Made by a program: the position numbers and the translations under genes. A stretch of DNA of 64,000 nucleotides, from positions 3,048,356 to 3,112,355 of the forward strand of contig CAIIXF020000005.1 in NCBI GenBank assembly GCA_903813345.2. The letters run 5' to 3'. This DNA comes from Owenia fusiformis. Its lineage: Eukaryota; Annelida; Polychaeta; Sabellida; Oweniidae. Shown here in pieces: positions 12,601 through 20,940 of the stretch. Position 1 is the first letter of the stretch. Each line of letters begins with the position of its first letter. Under the pieces are notes generated by a model. It saw only the letters and a list, made by a program, of their open reading frames with translations. It ran no database searches and had not been told where the DNA came from.

Positions 12601-15600
12601 TATGAGTACCTGTGCAAGATCATCCATTCTTGATGAGCTTTGTTAATTCTTCTTTATCGAGTAGCAGACGAGATAAAGAAACACTATCAAAGCGACTGTC
12701 GGATAAATTATGAATGTAGTGAACCCCGCTTTCCCGAACCCGAGTTTCCAGGATTCGCCTCGCATTCCTCTGACTCTTTCTCAAGATTTGGGCCCTAATT
12801 TTCTTCCGCGCAAACGCGGAAATATATTGTACACCTACTTTATCATCCTGGTGTCTCGTTTATAACACCCTTGTAATTACGGGGGGGGGGAGGTTTGACC
12901 CCCCACTTACCAAAAGCTGGGACATGCATACCTTTATATACTCAACCGGCCAAGTATTAACAGTACAAAAGGGAGAAAAAATCTACCAGGTCCATAATTC
13001 TAGATGTTCACGTACAAGTTTAAAAAATGTGTATCTTAAATTAATGTAGAACTACGCCTTTGTATCAGAGACACAGTTTCATAGGTGCGTCTTTACAATG
13101 AAACACAATAACGAGAATTGCAACTTTAGGATCTTGAAAAAGTTGCAATATCCTTCCTGGTTAGAATCGGTTTCCATGTACAACTAAAACACTATATAAA
13201 ATAACTATCTATACCATCAATGCAAATATATGCTTTCTTCCATTCTGATACTCGTGGCATCTTTCTGTTTCACCTGAAACACAGGGCTGAGAAGAAATGA
13301 GATGTCATGGTTTACCATGATGGCTTTTTTCGAGAATACATTATGCGGGCCCGGGAATGCGGGGTGCCACATTCATTGCAACACACCTTGCAACAATGTC
13401 TTATGAGGGTAATTTCTTATATTGAGAAGTTTATCATCTATTGAAATTAAATACTTGTACATGTAGCTACAAAAAGCGAATTTGTTTGAGCAGTCCTAGC
13501 TCGACATATTATAAAGAAAACAATATTTACAACATGGTATTCTTAGTAGACTGTTCAATTTGGAATTTCGAAGCTTAGCCAAACATCAGCTTTCTAACAA
13601 AAATCATCAAAAAAGGATTTTATCAAAGTCTTCCATGCAAATGAAGGTGCGAATTCACATTAACAAATTAAGATAAGATCCACAATATGTTATCAAATGG
13701 TTAAATGCGCAAAATGTGTAGATATGTTTTCCTTAATAATGTGTGAGGAGGCCTTTCAGCCAATTTTCGAAAATGTAGTGAGAACAAGTTTGGTGTAGAG
13801 GGGAGGGGGATATCTCCCACCTCGGTCTCTCTCTAATGCCTAGGACACATATGCGCCGGGCGCCGGCCGATGAGTAGTCATTGGTCGATTTCTAAATCAG
13901 TTTCGACAAAAATTATGTAATTCGGCAATTTTAGTTAAAAAACATGAAGGTACATTATGTAAAATTTTGAAGACAAATGGTGCATATTTAACAAAATACC
14001 AGCACCAGTCCTGTTACTTTTGGAACACCCTGTATGTCACCACTTCTGGCAATGTCTGGAGGTCGTAAAAAAACTAAAATTAATCTGATATACACATAAT
14101 CACAAGTGAATCATCTATTAATACATCACTCTCATTTTAATAATGACAATTCTAGATTTTGATTTATTTCAAAAGTGTTCAATTCAACAGGTGCATTTGG
14201 ATTTGTGAAATGCACCCTGTGTAAGGGTAAGTTATCTTATAAAAGGTAAATGACATTCTCTATAAGTTGCCCTAGTCATTCCACAGTTCCAGGTGTTATT
14301 TTGTGGAGCCCATGTCTTGCCACATCACACGTGGAAATCGACTTTGACAAACCTTGGACATCTTTCTTTCAGTCCATGGACTCTAAAATAACAAGAATTT
14401 GCATTGTCGGGAGCGTAAAATTGGTTATTTTGAATGCCGCCTCTTGTATTTTTCATCTGCCCCTTGTACACAAAGTAACTGAAACCACTGCTACAGCCAG
14501 GGTTTGATTTTGCAGCATTTTGCAATATTATATACATAATATAATACAGCATAAAGGGACAAGACTGTTCACCAGATTATCTACAAAGCAATTATAACTC
14601 TGCCCAAGGGACAATAGAGACTGTGGATCCTACATTGATGTTTGTTGGATATGTAGGATTGTTTGATTAAATAACTGGATCAAAATAGTAATATCACATC
14701 AAAGACAATGTTTGATGGCTCTCTGCAACGAGGTCTTTAACCTGATTGATAACAAGGAATCTTAGAAACTTAAACTATGTCATGTCAACATATATGTATA
14801 AATAAAAACAGAAATGTGCACTTGTATGAAGATAAAAATAAAAATTCAAAATTATGAAATAGCAAAACAAAAGCAAGGCTGGTTGAATTAAAAAAACATA
14901 TTGATAAGGACTTTTAATGATCTTATGAAATAAGAAAAAAGGTCAAGGCTGTTTGATAATTAAATTAAAGGGTCGCCCTGCCTTAAATTTATGGCTGTTT
15001 GAAAATTAATTAAAGAGAGACTCTGTTTTAAATTAATGTCAGGTTTAGAGTCTGGTTGCCATATTTCAATGAATAAGAAGAAATTTCTTTGCTCCATTTC
15101 TTGAAAATAATAATGGATTCATAAACATAATAAACAAAAAGTGTTGATTTTCACTAAAAGATATTTCAAAGTATATTTAATCGAAAAAGATCATAAGGGT
15201 CTGTCTAAATCTCTCTTATTATCTCCCTAAACTAAACTAAATTTTAAAACTCAAAGTGTCAAAAGTTTCAAAAAGAAAACTGATAAAAGATGTTTACAGG
15301 TACTTTTGATTGCTGTAGACCAAAAAATATAAAGGTGAAAATGTTAAATAAGAACACTGACTAGACTTCATTAATATGTCTCAAGGCCCAGATTATAAAA
15401 CAGCCAGACATTGCACTTATTAATATACTGTGTCTCTCTTGTATCTGTGTCGTAATTTGGACAAGTACATCAACGTGTTATCTAATATATGAGGATATTT
15501 TTTCAATCAGACAGGACACTGACTAAACACTTTTTACAAATAACGAAGCTATTTAGATTTTGAATAGTGGTTTAAACCCCCACAAGTGAACAGGAATGTT

Positions 15601-18596
15601 AAATACGCATAACTAGACAATGGCAACTCCGCGGAGTAGCAAATCCCAACGAACAAAATATCAATTACCGAATTCCAATCAATTATACTCATTACTTTGG
15701 TTAAAATTGAAAAATTTAAATTTTAAAATTGCGAATTCCTGCAAAGCAGCCATTTTGAATTTTCTGAGGTACAAATCTGAAGAATAATACCATAATTGTG
15801 ATCTACTCCAAAATTCCTTCAATTTGAGTATAATATAGCCATACTTTGAAGGGATCGAAAAATTATTGCGAAATCTTATATTAGACGGCCATTTTGAATT
15901 TTACGAGGCTCGAATCAGAAAAAAGATACAATATTTGCAATCTACTCTTAATTGCCTTTCATTTGAGTATAATAAAGCTATACTTCAGAAAGATCTAAAA
16001 ATTAGCGAAAATTACTGTTTTCCTGACCCCCCATACACAGCCCCTGGGGGTCAGGATGAAAAACACGGAATATATGTGAAATAGATAGATGTTACGAATA
16101 TACTACCAAAATTTCAAACAATAATATTAATAACTTTGGTTTAGAATGAAAAATTTATGGTTTTTGCGAAAAAGTCCCGTCATTTTTAAAGCGGCATTTT
16201 TTTGCGTACAACTATTCACCAATATACATCTTTCCACTAAATATGAAGAAAATCCATCAACTCGTATTTGAGTTATCTTCCGGACGGACGGAGGGCTTCA
16301 CTATATCCCTACCGAACTTCGTTCGTTGGGATAATAACTGTGAATATTAATTGTCATATACTCATTTTGTAGCTTAACTAAGCAGACCACCTGGTTTGCA
16401 CAGCGATCCATGCTTGAGCCCATCTTGTTATCAAAGTTCGCATAAAATTGACATTTGATGGCAACAAAATAATAACAGTTATTACCCCAATTGTGAGTAC
16501 CCTGGAATTTTTGTCTGAATAGTCATATTATATTTTCAAATTTGCCTCTTCATGTTTATGGAATCAATCATTTTCCATATTTATGTCCAATCACAGCTAA
16601 AATCGAATGAATGAAATCAAGGAATATATATTCCTATAGTATTGTAGAGTTTACTGGTTTTATATGCAATAAAAATTCTAAGTAACTGACTTTATACAAT
16701 TTATACTAATACCTTCTTCAATAAACTATGACTGACAAATATTAAAGTCTGAAGATCTAAAAGTTCCAAAAGAAGGCAAGATACAACACAAAACAGGATA
16801 TAAATGTAAGAAAACATAAACATATAGATATTACAAAGATTCAAATAGTGATTCTAATAGTGAAATATTTGACATTGTTGAGTTTCTAAAACATGACAAA
16901 ATGCTATTAAAGGCTGAGTACATGCATATACCAGTCAAAACTGACCTCAATTTGCACCCATAAATGTGATTGAAATAAAAGACTGGTGTCTTATCATGTA
17001 AATTAATTATCAAGGGAATGTCAATATTTTCAAAGGACGTAATTCAACCAAGTGCATGTGACTACATGTACATGCATTCTATCAGGTATGGCTCTCAGAA
17101 ACACAGACAAAAAGTGAGACCAAAGTGTTTTGATAAAATAATTTTGGCAATAAATCTATGTAGCAATTCCTCATTTGTGTGAGATAAACAATCAACAGAT
17201 GTCCAAATCCAAGGTGAAGAGACCAAAGTGAATGAACTTTGAATAAATGAAAAACCTGAAATGCAGTCTTTTAATTCATTTTTTCATTATTTATTTTTAA
17301 TTTATTTTAAAATCATGTGACAATAAAGTGTGACGATTTGTTACAGATAGTTCTGTTGAATGCTGAATGCTGGTCACAAAAATGGTCATTACTTCCTGGT
17401 ATGCTGACATAAGAGCACAAAATTGAGGGGGGGGGTATGGACTAGTAAGTAAACCATTGCAAGTGCAAGAAGACTCATTGAGCCCCTGTGTTGTTCTCTT
17501 TCTCTGTCTATGTTGCCCCCTCCTTACACTGCCCCAACCCAAAGTTGCCCAAACCCTAAGTTGTCCCCTCCCTATTTTCTTTTGATTAAGGAAATAGGTT
17601 AAAGGGACCCAGAAATGTGTTCATTGATTATCACTACATGCAGGAATGAAGGATACCTATATTTCACCCAGACTTCAAAGACATTTTTATCTCTAACAAT
17701 GCAATGAATATGTGTTGAAAATCATGAATCAAATAAATATTTCAAAATACAAGTCATGATTACCAACTCTATTATAATGCCATGCCACCTTTGTTCAATT
17801 TGATAAACTTGAAATTGTATGTCAAGCAGACTACCAAATACATTTGTATTTCTAAATTTTATAAAGAAATAAATCATCATTTAATGAAAACAGTTTATAT
17901 ACAATGCAGTCAAAGGTGATGCTGTGAACAATCGGGATATGTCAGTTGAAAATCAATAATGCAGCTCTATATGTCTTATGATGATCAAAGTATTACATTA
18001 AAGTAACTAAGGTAATCTTCTGTTAAGCTTATGTCCTGAGGGGTACCTTATTTGACAATCAGTCACCACATCATGATGCTACTCAGATCAATGCATATTC
18101 TCTCTATTGTTAATATTGCGTTGAGGTTTAATGGGCTTCTCTTGAAAGCCCATGGTTACATGTACATATACTGATGATTTGATCCAATAAAGAACAATAA
18201 AACATTACTGTAAGACGAGTCAAATGAGCCTTGACAGAAAGTCAATAGTAGCATTAACGTGCGACGACGTAAGACAAATATATACATTGGTTGTATCAAC
18301 TATATCTATTTCAAAACTTTGATCAATTATTCACAAAGGCAACATCAATTGTTATGATATGTTCTGATCATTTGGAAAAGTCACAATAATGAGAATAAGG
18401 AGGTATTGAATGATATTGTTCTAGACTCATTTAACTTACCTTCGGTCTTAACGCCGGCCTGGGTTGCCATGGTAACATACTTGATAACATGGCCCATGAT
18501 CGGACAATGGTCGGCATAACTCAGCAAAGCAGGGGCATTTGCCCTGACAGTAGGCGTTGACACGCGCGACAAGAAAGGACACTTTAGGGCCTTCAT
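532..18596 (-). CDS. ALAS: 5-aminolevulinate synthase gene (spliced, ten coding exons, C-terminus off window)
   Basis: ALAS is the PLP enzyme that condenses glycine and succinyl-CoA into 5-aminolevulinate in the mitochondrial matrix, the first step of heme synthesis. Coding exons in transcript order are 18596-18440, 10027-9923, 9539-9495, 6918-6793, 3151-3057, 2652-2525, 2304-2120, 1903-1724, 1266-1102 and 671-532. All junctions are GT/AG and all phases match, giving 1326 nt (442 residues). The N-terminus carries three Cys-Pro motifs (KCPFL, HCPIM, KCPYM), the heme-regulatory type known in ALAS. The core shows [10 protein letters not shown], the glycine-rich [28 protein letters not shown] and GTLGKAFG, whose lysine forms the PLP aldimine. 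Animal ALAS is about 590-640 residues, so roughly 150-200 residues are missing to the left. The invertebrate gene is single in many lineages, so ALAS1 versus ALAS2 cannot be assigned. Confidence 0.95.
672..1101 (-). other. ALAS intron
   Basis: Short intron with GTAAGA donor and CAG acceptor. I see only AT-rich unique-looking sequence in it. Confidence 0.85.
1102..1266 (-). CDS. ALAS: ALAS exon with DEVHAVG motif
   Basis: The exon is 165 nt, phase 1 to phase 1. It encodes [16 protein letters not shown], then [19 protein letters not shown] and [17 protein letters not shown]. The Asp and His of DEVHAVG contact the PLP ring in the aminotransferase fold type I family. The boundaries are a TTTTAG acceptor and a GTAAGA donor. 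Upstream in-frame codons that extend into the intron are not coding. Confidence 0.96.
1724..1903 (-). CDS. ALAS: ALAS exon (core, SDSGNHASM)
   Basis: The exon is 180 nt, phase 1 to phase 1. It encodes [34 protein letters not shown] and [11 protein letters not shown]. All of these are conserved ALAS core blocks, including the RHND histidine and the ESVHSMDG strand. The acceptor is ATTACAG and the donor is GTAAGT. The glycine codon is split on both sides, and it joins cleanly to the LPG of the upstream exon and to SISPLEE downstream. Confidence 0.96.
2120..2304 (-). CDS. ALAS: ALAS exon with glycine-rich [13 protein letters not shown]
   Basis: The exon is 185 nt. It encodes [18 protein letters not shown], then a helix with [41 protein letters not shown]. 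The glycine-rich loop is an ALAS hallmark involved in PLP and substrate binding. The acceptor is TTTGTAG and the donor is GTAAGA. The reading frame is completed by two bases from the upstream exon (the isoleucine codon AT|C). Confidence 0.96.
2525..2652 (-). CDS. ALAS: ALAS exon with [10 protein letters not shown]
   Basis: The exon is 128 nt, entered in phase 0. It encodes [19 protein letters not shown] and [16 protein letters not shown], ending in GAV plus two bases of the next codon. [10 protein letters not shown] is the universal start of the ALAS catalytic core. The acceptor is CTATAG and the donor is GTAAGT. Confidence 0.95.
2656..3056 (-). other. ALAS intron
   Basis: About 400 bp of AT-rich intron, with no feature beyond the splice sites. 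The donor is GTAATA, weaker than the gene's other donors. Confidence 0.75.
3057..3151 (-). CDS. ALAS: ALAS exon ([16 protein letters not shown])
   Basis: The exon is 95 nt. It encodes [18 protein letters not shown] and [13 protein letters not shown], matching the conserved N-terminal helix of the ALAS core (F.Y...F..KI..KK.DHTYR.F). The acceptor is TATTTCAG at 3152-3153. This acceptor and the first bases of the exon have been copied upstream by a 110-bp tandem repeat (see 3131-3560), so decoy acceptors exist. Confidence 0.94.
3131..3560. repeat. 110-bp tandem repeat spanning an exon/intron boundary
   Basis: A unit of 110 bp, marked by gggttgactgaaatata, recurs at offsets 110, 110 and 109 from the first copy near 3146. 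The first two spacers are nearly identical and the last copy is diverged. The first copy includes the true 3' splice site and the first roughly 20 bases of the ALAS exon starting at 3151. Each further copy therefore carries another TTTCAG acceptor-like site on the minus strand. Confidence 0.93.
3561..3914. other. ALAS intron segment
   Basis: AT-rich intron. The only notable string is tttttggttcaccctgtg near 3819, which resembles the ends of mariner-like or MITE elements. No gene seen. Confidence 0.5.
3915..6252. mobile_element. Possible 2.3-kb inverted-repeat element
   Basis: The left end reads ggcgtagccagg followed by gtgaccaggggttc. The right end near 6228-6246 reads gaacccctggtcac, the exact reverse complement of that last 14-mer. 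The gtagccagg end is shared with the short elements at 20770, 44874 and 53284. The interior is AT-rich with no recognisable transposase, so this is either a non-autonomous element or two unrelated solo ends. Confidence 0.4.
6501..6579. mobile_element. 79-bp MITE-like hairpin (agggtgacc ends)
   Basis: The ends tacagggtgaccaaaaa and tattttgggtcactctgta are imperfect inverted repeats flanking a short centre. The tacagggtg type of end is typical of small relics of Tc1/mariner-like elements. It lies in an ALAS intron. Confidence 0.6.
6793..6918 (-). CDS. ALAS: ALAS exon, Ser/Gly-rich linker
   Basis: The exon is 126 nt, phase 1 to phase 1. It encodes [18 protein letters not shown], then [20 protein letters not shown]. 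It lies between the Cys-Pro presequence and the catalytic core, a region that is poorly conserved and low-complexity in animal ALAS. The acceptor is TCAATAG and the donor is GTAAGA. The end of the exon joins GTC AAC CCA of the next exon in frame. Confidence 0.9.
6919..7225. other. ALAS intron segment before the satellite
   Basis: AT-rich intron with no further feature. The reading frames that cross from the exon into it have no conserved residues. Confidence 0.6.
7226..9434. repeat. 21-bp satellite array (about 105 units) inside an ALAS intron
   Basis: The array is built of units close to ggtaaaatacaaagctatct plus one base (21 bp), with point variants and a few 18-bp units. Because 21 is a multiple of three and the unit lacks stops in most registers, frames stay open on both strands. 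These read GKIQSYL and VKYKAIL on plus, and FTKIALY and YQDSFVF on minus. None has a usual composition, and the array sits between two ALAS exons, so it is read here as an intronic satellite and not as a gene. A block of about 29 units is repeated at a distance of 792 bp (36 units of 21 plus two of 18), and a 123-bp sub-block is duplicated near 8100-8225. Near the right end, units gain an extra agctct or acctct. Confidence 0.95.
9495..9539 (-). CDS. ALAS: ALAS 45-nt micro-exon (candidate cassette)
   Basis: Forty-five nucleotides are bounded by a TTGCAG acceptor (9541-9540) and a donor GTAGCT (9494 down). It is entered in phase 1 and left in phase 1, so it adds exactly 15 residues, [14 protein letters not shown] plus split codons. 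With or without it, the flanking exons (ending DK and starting DGSVQPG) join in frame. It extends the unconserved linker after the third Cys-Pro motif. Because it is symmetric and Asn-rich it could be an optional exon. It begins only about 60 bp from the 21-bp satellite. Homology cannot support it, so the call rests on splice sites and phase. Confidence 0.72.
9540..9922 (-). other. ALAS intron
   Basis: About 380 bp, AT-rich with (TATA)n-type runs at 9590-9680. Nothing else seen. Confidence 0.7.
9923..10027 (-). CDS. ALAS: ALAS exon with third Cys-Pro motif (KCPYM)
   Basis: The exon is 105 nt, phase 1 to phase 1. It encodes [18 protein letters not shown], then [16 protein letters not shown]. 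The CPYM motif matches the third heme-regulatory site pattern of animal ALAS. The acceptor is GTTACAG and the donor is GTATGT. It joins KTE of the first coding exon across an 8.4-kb intron. Confidence 0.92.
10086..10175. mobile_element. Fragment of tacagtaaaacctg MITE family
   Basis: It begins tacagtaaaacaggt and continues with gtgaacattttttcacc and gtgttcact strings like the complete copies at 50271 and 59892. The right terminal repeat is not clear, so this is a partial copy. Confidence 0.5.
11890..11984. mobile_element. Hairpin element, 39-bp arms
   Basis: The left arm (11890-11928) starts aatgtcatttct and ends tattggacc. The right arm (11946-11984) is its reverse complement with about seven mismatches. 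The 17-nt centre contains gggcc/ggccc. The design is the same as the element at 43987: near-perfect arms and a GC-rich gggcc centre. Confidence 0.75.
13244..13320 (+). repeat. Dispersed repeat B, copy 1
   Basis: Starts tctgatactcgtgg, then catctttctgtttcacc, then gctgagaagaaatgagatg and tcatggttta. It matches the copies at 47548 and 56244 across about 70 bp, with an internal length difference. The flanks do not match. Confidence 0.75.
15644..16331. mobile_element. 0.7-kb element with atcccaacgaac ends and internal tandem repeat
   Basis: The ends atcccaacgaac (15644) and gttcgttgggat (16320) are exact inverted repeats. Inside are two diverged copies, about 145 bp apart, of a unit with gccattttgaattttctgagg and gatctactc, followed by ttgagtataat. 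The right portion carries ggacggacgga, a string common in invertebrate repeat tails. A short open frame at 15866-16084 runs through the repeat and is not a gene. Confidence 0.6.
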
Positions 18597-18598
18597 AA
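18440..18598 (-). CDS. ALAS: ALAS first coding exon (presequence, two Cys-Pro motifs)
   Basis: The ATG is at 18596-18594, two bases after a TTCCAG acceptor, so a non-coding exon precedes it. The 157 coding nt encode [18 protein letters not shown], then [18 protein letters not shown] and [15 protein letters not shown]. The segment is basic and Ser/Thr/Ala-rich with no acidic residue until HAD-type codons near the middle, as expected of a mitochondrial targeting peptide. It carries KCPFL and HCPIM heme-regulatory motifs, which in vertebrate ALAS1 let heme block import. The donor is GTAAGT. Confidence 0.94.
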
Positions 18599-19495
18599 CT
18601 GGAATGAATAAAATGATATACAGAATAAGACTATAGAAATATAAGATCTTTTGTTTTACTATACATTTTCTCTCACTTTTTCAAACGACACAAAGTATTT
18701 GGTTCAATGTAACATTTATGGAAAGTAAGACTATACACAGTGATCTCCCCAGCATTAAAGCAAGTGAGTGTAGCACCCACCTGAGATTTTAAAAACATGC
18801 TTGCACTCACCTGAAGATCCATTTGCACTCACTTGAATATGAGAAAAATCATGAAAATTGGCATATTTTGACCAATTTTGATCTGAATTATGAAAATGAG
18901 AACACTGATAAATGTAATTGTTAGATATTTACCCATTTTCATCATTCTATAGAAATTTTTCCTCGATATGTTTTGTTTTACATGTCAATCCTTTCAATTT
19001 AATTTATATAATACAATTGAGTTACTCTTATTATTTTTTTATATTATACATTGAGTTGCACTTGTGTAAAACCAGTATTCTGCACAAACAAAATATTTGA
19101 TCTGGATTAATAAACTTAATAAAATGAATCCAATATATATTTTCTTATAAGGAACATAAAATTTAATAATTTAGATATTGAATTGAAGTCTTGTATAAAT
19201 ATTCATAATCAAAAACATTTACTCAGCTTTCTAACATACCACATTTCTTATTAATAATAGCAAAGTATATTTATCAGAAAATGGATCGAAAGTACAGAAT
19301 TTAATTTAATCAAGTGACAGATGTCCTTCATTGACAAGTGAATTTCTAAAAATGTAAGGCCATTTAAATAATTCCCTCACAGCTTTTTGCTTCAGACAGA
19401 TTATCACTACCCTTTGCAATCGTTTGACTACACTTCTTAAAAGAGAGCTTCGTCTTCACTCTTTCAAACTAAAATAAACCTGTGAATTCACCGCG
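18599..19495 (-). other. ALAS intron 1 and probable 5' leader
   Basis: By the promoter position the transcript starts near 19505, and a leader exon must splice to 18598. I could not fix its donor: weak candidates are GTTTAT near 19480, GTGAGG near 19377 and GTAAAT near 19217. The span also has a short degenerate repeat of cactcacctga near 18773-18830. Copy 1 of dispersed motif A is at 19436-19464. Confidence 0.5.
19436..19464 (+). repeat. Dispersed motif A, copy 1
   Basis: The string cttaaaagagagcttcgtc with a following ttcactcttt. The same 20-29 bp motif recurs at 21644, 42605 and 58271, always in this orientation. This copy lies just downstream of the predicted ALAS start site and may be transcribed in the leader. 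Confidence 0.65.
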
Positions 19496-19649
19496 CCAAT
19501 CAGTGTTCGTCGGCCAAATTTGACCGACGTTCTATATATGGTCATTCCTTCTGACGTCATCGTTGAGCCCGGAATTGACCAATGACATGCGCATATTTAA
19601 TTAGAACGCATTTTGCGTACTATGTTTCTTCAAGCTCGCTGATTGGTGG
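19496..19649 (-). promoter_or_regulatory. Likely ALAS promoter (TATA, CRE, CCAAT, NRF1-like)
   Basis: Read on the minus strand, from distal to proximal: CCAAT within ccaccaatc (19649-19641), an NRF1-like atgcgcatg (19594-19586), an inverted CCAAT (attggtc, 19583 down), a perfect CRE tgacgtca (19559-19552) and a TATA box tatatag (19538-19532). A 22-bp near-palindrome at 19508-19529 lies where the start site is expected, and another inverted CCAAT is at 19500-19496. NRF1 and CRE sites with TATA are known features of vertebrate ALAS1 promoters. The order of elements fits minus-strand transcription, though TATATATGG could also act on plus. Confidence 0.65.
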
Positions 19650-20250
19650 AAGAAAGGTCAGCGTGTATGTCAAAAGTGATTTATTACCCAAACTGTCACC
19701 GGTACCCGTCGTGAGGGCAGGGCTACTAAACTGTAATAAGGTCTCTACTAGGCAGAGTGTAGTTTAACTAGACTCTGCACGCAGGGTGGATTATCACAAA
19801 ATTGACATAGCCTTTGTTCAAACTAAAATATAAGTGAGGCAAAACTGACTGTCAACAACTATGTTACAAAACATGCGTAATTCATCCTTGATTGAGTAAC
19901 ATATTTAACCATTACTCCTGCTTCAAAATCGTGTAACTGCCATCCCCCCCCCCTACCCACCCCACACCCACAAAATGAATCTGGATACAAGAGTTGATGG
20001 GAACTTGATTCAAGTCTACATATACAAGACTATAAAAATCCTAGATTCTATTGACCATTATAAAACAAACCTGTTTACACCACTTGTCCACTAACAAGTA
20101 AATTGTCTTTATATCTACAGTATATAGGGTGGGGTCAGAACATGCCCATGATAATGTAATTGCTTTTTATGAGGTGCCAAATACTTTTCAGTGAGCCAAC
20201 ATTATGTGCTCCTAATTTTTTTAATAGCCTATACTCAGATTCACTAGGTA
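19650..20250. other. Intergenic spacer
   Basis: AT-rich, with a C-run at 19943-19960. No gene or repeat recognised. Confidence 0.5.
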
Positions 20251-20650
20251 AGGGGAGGCATCAAAAGTTCTATGTCTGATAGAAAACTAAATAAATCTAG
20301 TTAGGGGGAGGGGGTTCAAACCCATTTCAGTTTGCTATCCGACAAATTACAACATTTCAAATTTTTGGCAATTTCGACTCAGAATGCCTTGGAATGGTTT
20401 TCAAAAAAAATATTTTACCTGATGCTTTCTTTGACAAGATCATTCCCATGGATTCTAGACTATCAATAGTTGTTAAAAGCCACAAATTACGATAGGAATT
20501 AACAAAAACTAGATTGTGTTTAGCAATAATTATTAAATTCTCAAACCGGAAGTCAGCGATCAACTTTCATGGTATTTAGTTTTGGGGGGGTCAGAGTCAA
20601 AACTAGATTTATTTAGTTTCCGATCCGATATCGATATTGATGCCTCCCCT
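20251..20650. mobile_element. 400-bp MITE-like element with 50-bp inverted ends
   Basis: The left arm 20251-20300 begins aggggaggcatcaa and ends aaactaaataaatctag. The right arm 20603-20650 is ctagatttatttagttt through ttgatgcctcccct, the reverse complement with several mismatches in the middle. The interior has no coding frame of note. Confidence 0.75.
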
Positions 20651-20769
20651 AAGTGTAACAATTTTTCAAAAAATAACCTTTCAATGGCCCACTGTTTACA
20701 TACTACCATATGGAAAAATGCAAAAATATTTTAGAGACCTACATGAATTTTGAGACCATACTTCACAGC

Positions 20770-20940
20770 CCCGTAGCCAGGGGGGTTTCGATATGTTCGA
20801 GCAAAGCCCCCTGGCCAAAAATTCACTATTATGAGCACTTCTCAGGTGATTTTAGCCATATTTGGGCCAAAATTGTCAAATGTGAACCCCCCTGGAAATT
20901 TTTGAAAACTGAACCCCCCTTGGCAAATCCTGGCTACGGG
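20770..20940. mobile_element. cccgtagccagg MITE, copy 1
   Basis: The terminal inverted repeats cccgtagccagg and cctggctacggg bound 171 bp. The interior (attttagccatatttgggcc, gtcaaatgtgaacc, ggcaaatcc) matches copies at 33108 and 44874. A 100-codon frame across it has no conserved content. Confidence 0.85.

Larger units (their letters stand above)
10028..18439 (-). other. ALAS intron (8.4 kb)
   Basis: This is the largest intron seen in the gene. The span 10500-11800 is less AT-rich and has two tgacgtcat (CRE-like) strings near 11338 and 11746 and palindromes near 11762-11795 (tccatatgga, agaatatattct). I could not support an alternative promoter from these. Other contents are the separate repeat entries at 10086, 11890, 13244 and 15644. 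The stretches 12000-13200 and 14000-15600, and 16340-18400, show only AT-rich sequence with no recognised gene. Confidence 0.7.

Noticed and set aside
19380-19510. Iron-responsive element in the ALAS leader
   Set aside because: The cagtg loop word near here is on the plus strand only. The ALAS transcript is minus and shows no cagtg hairpin with a bulged C.
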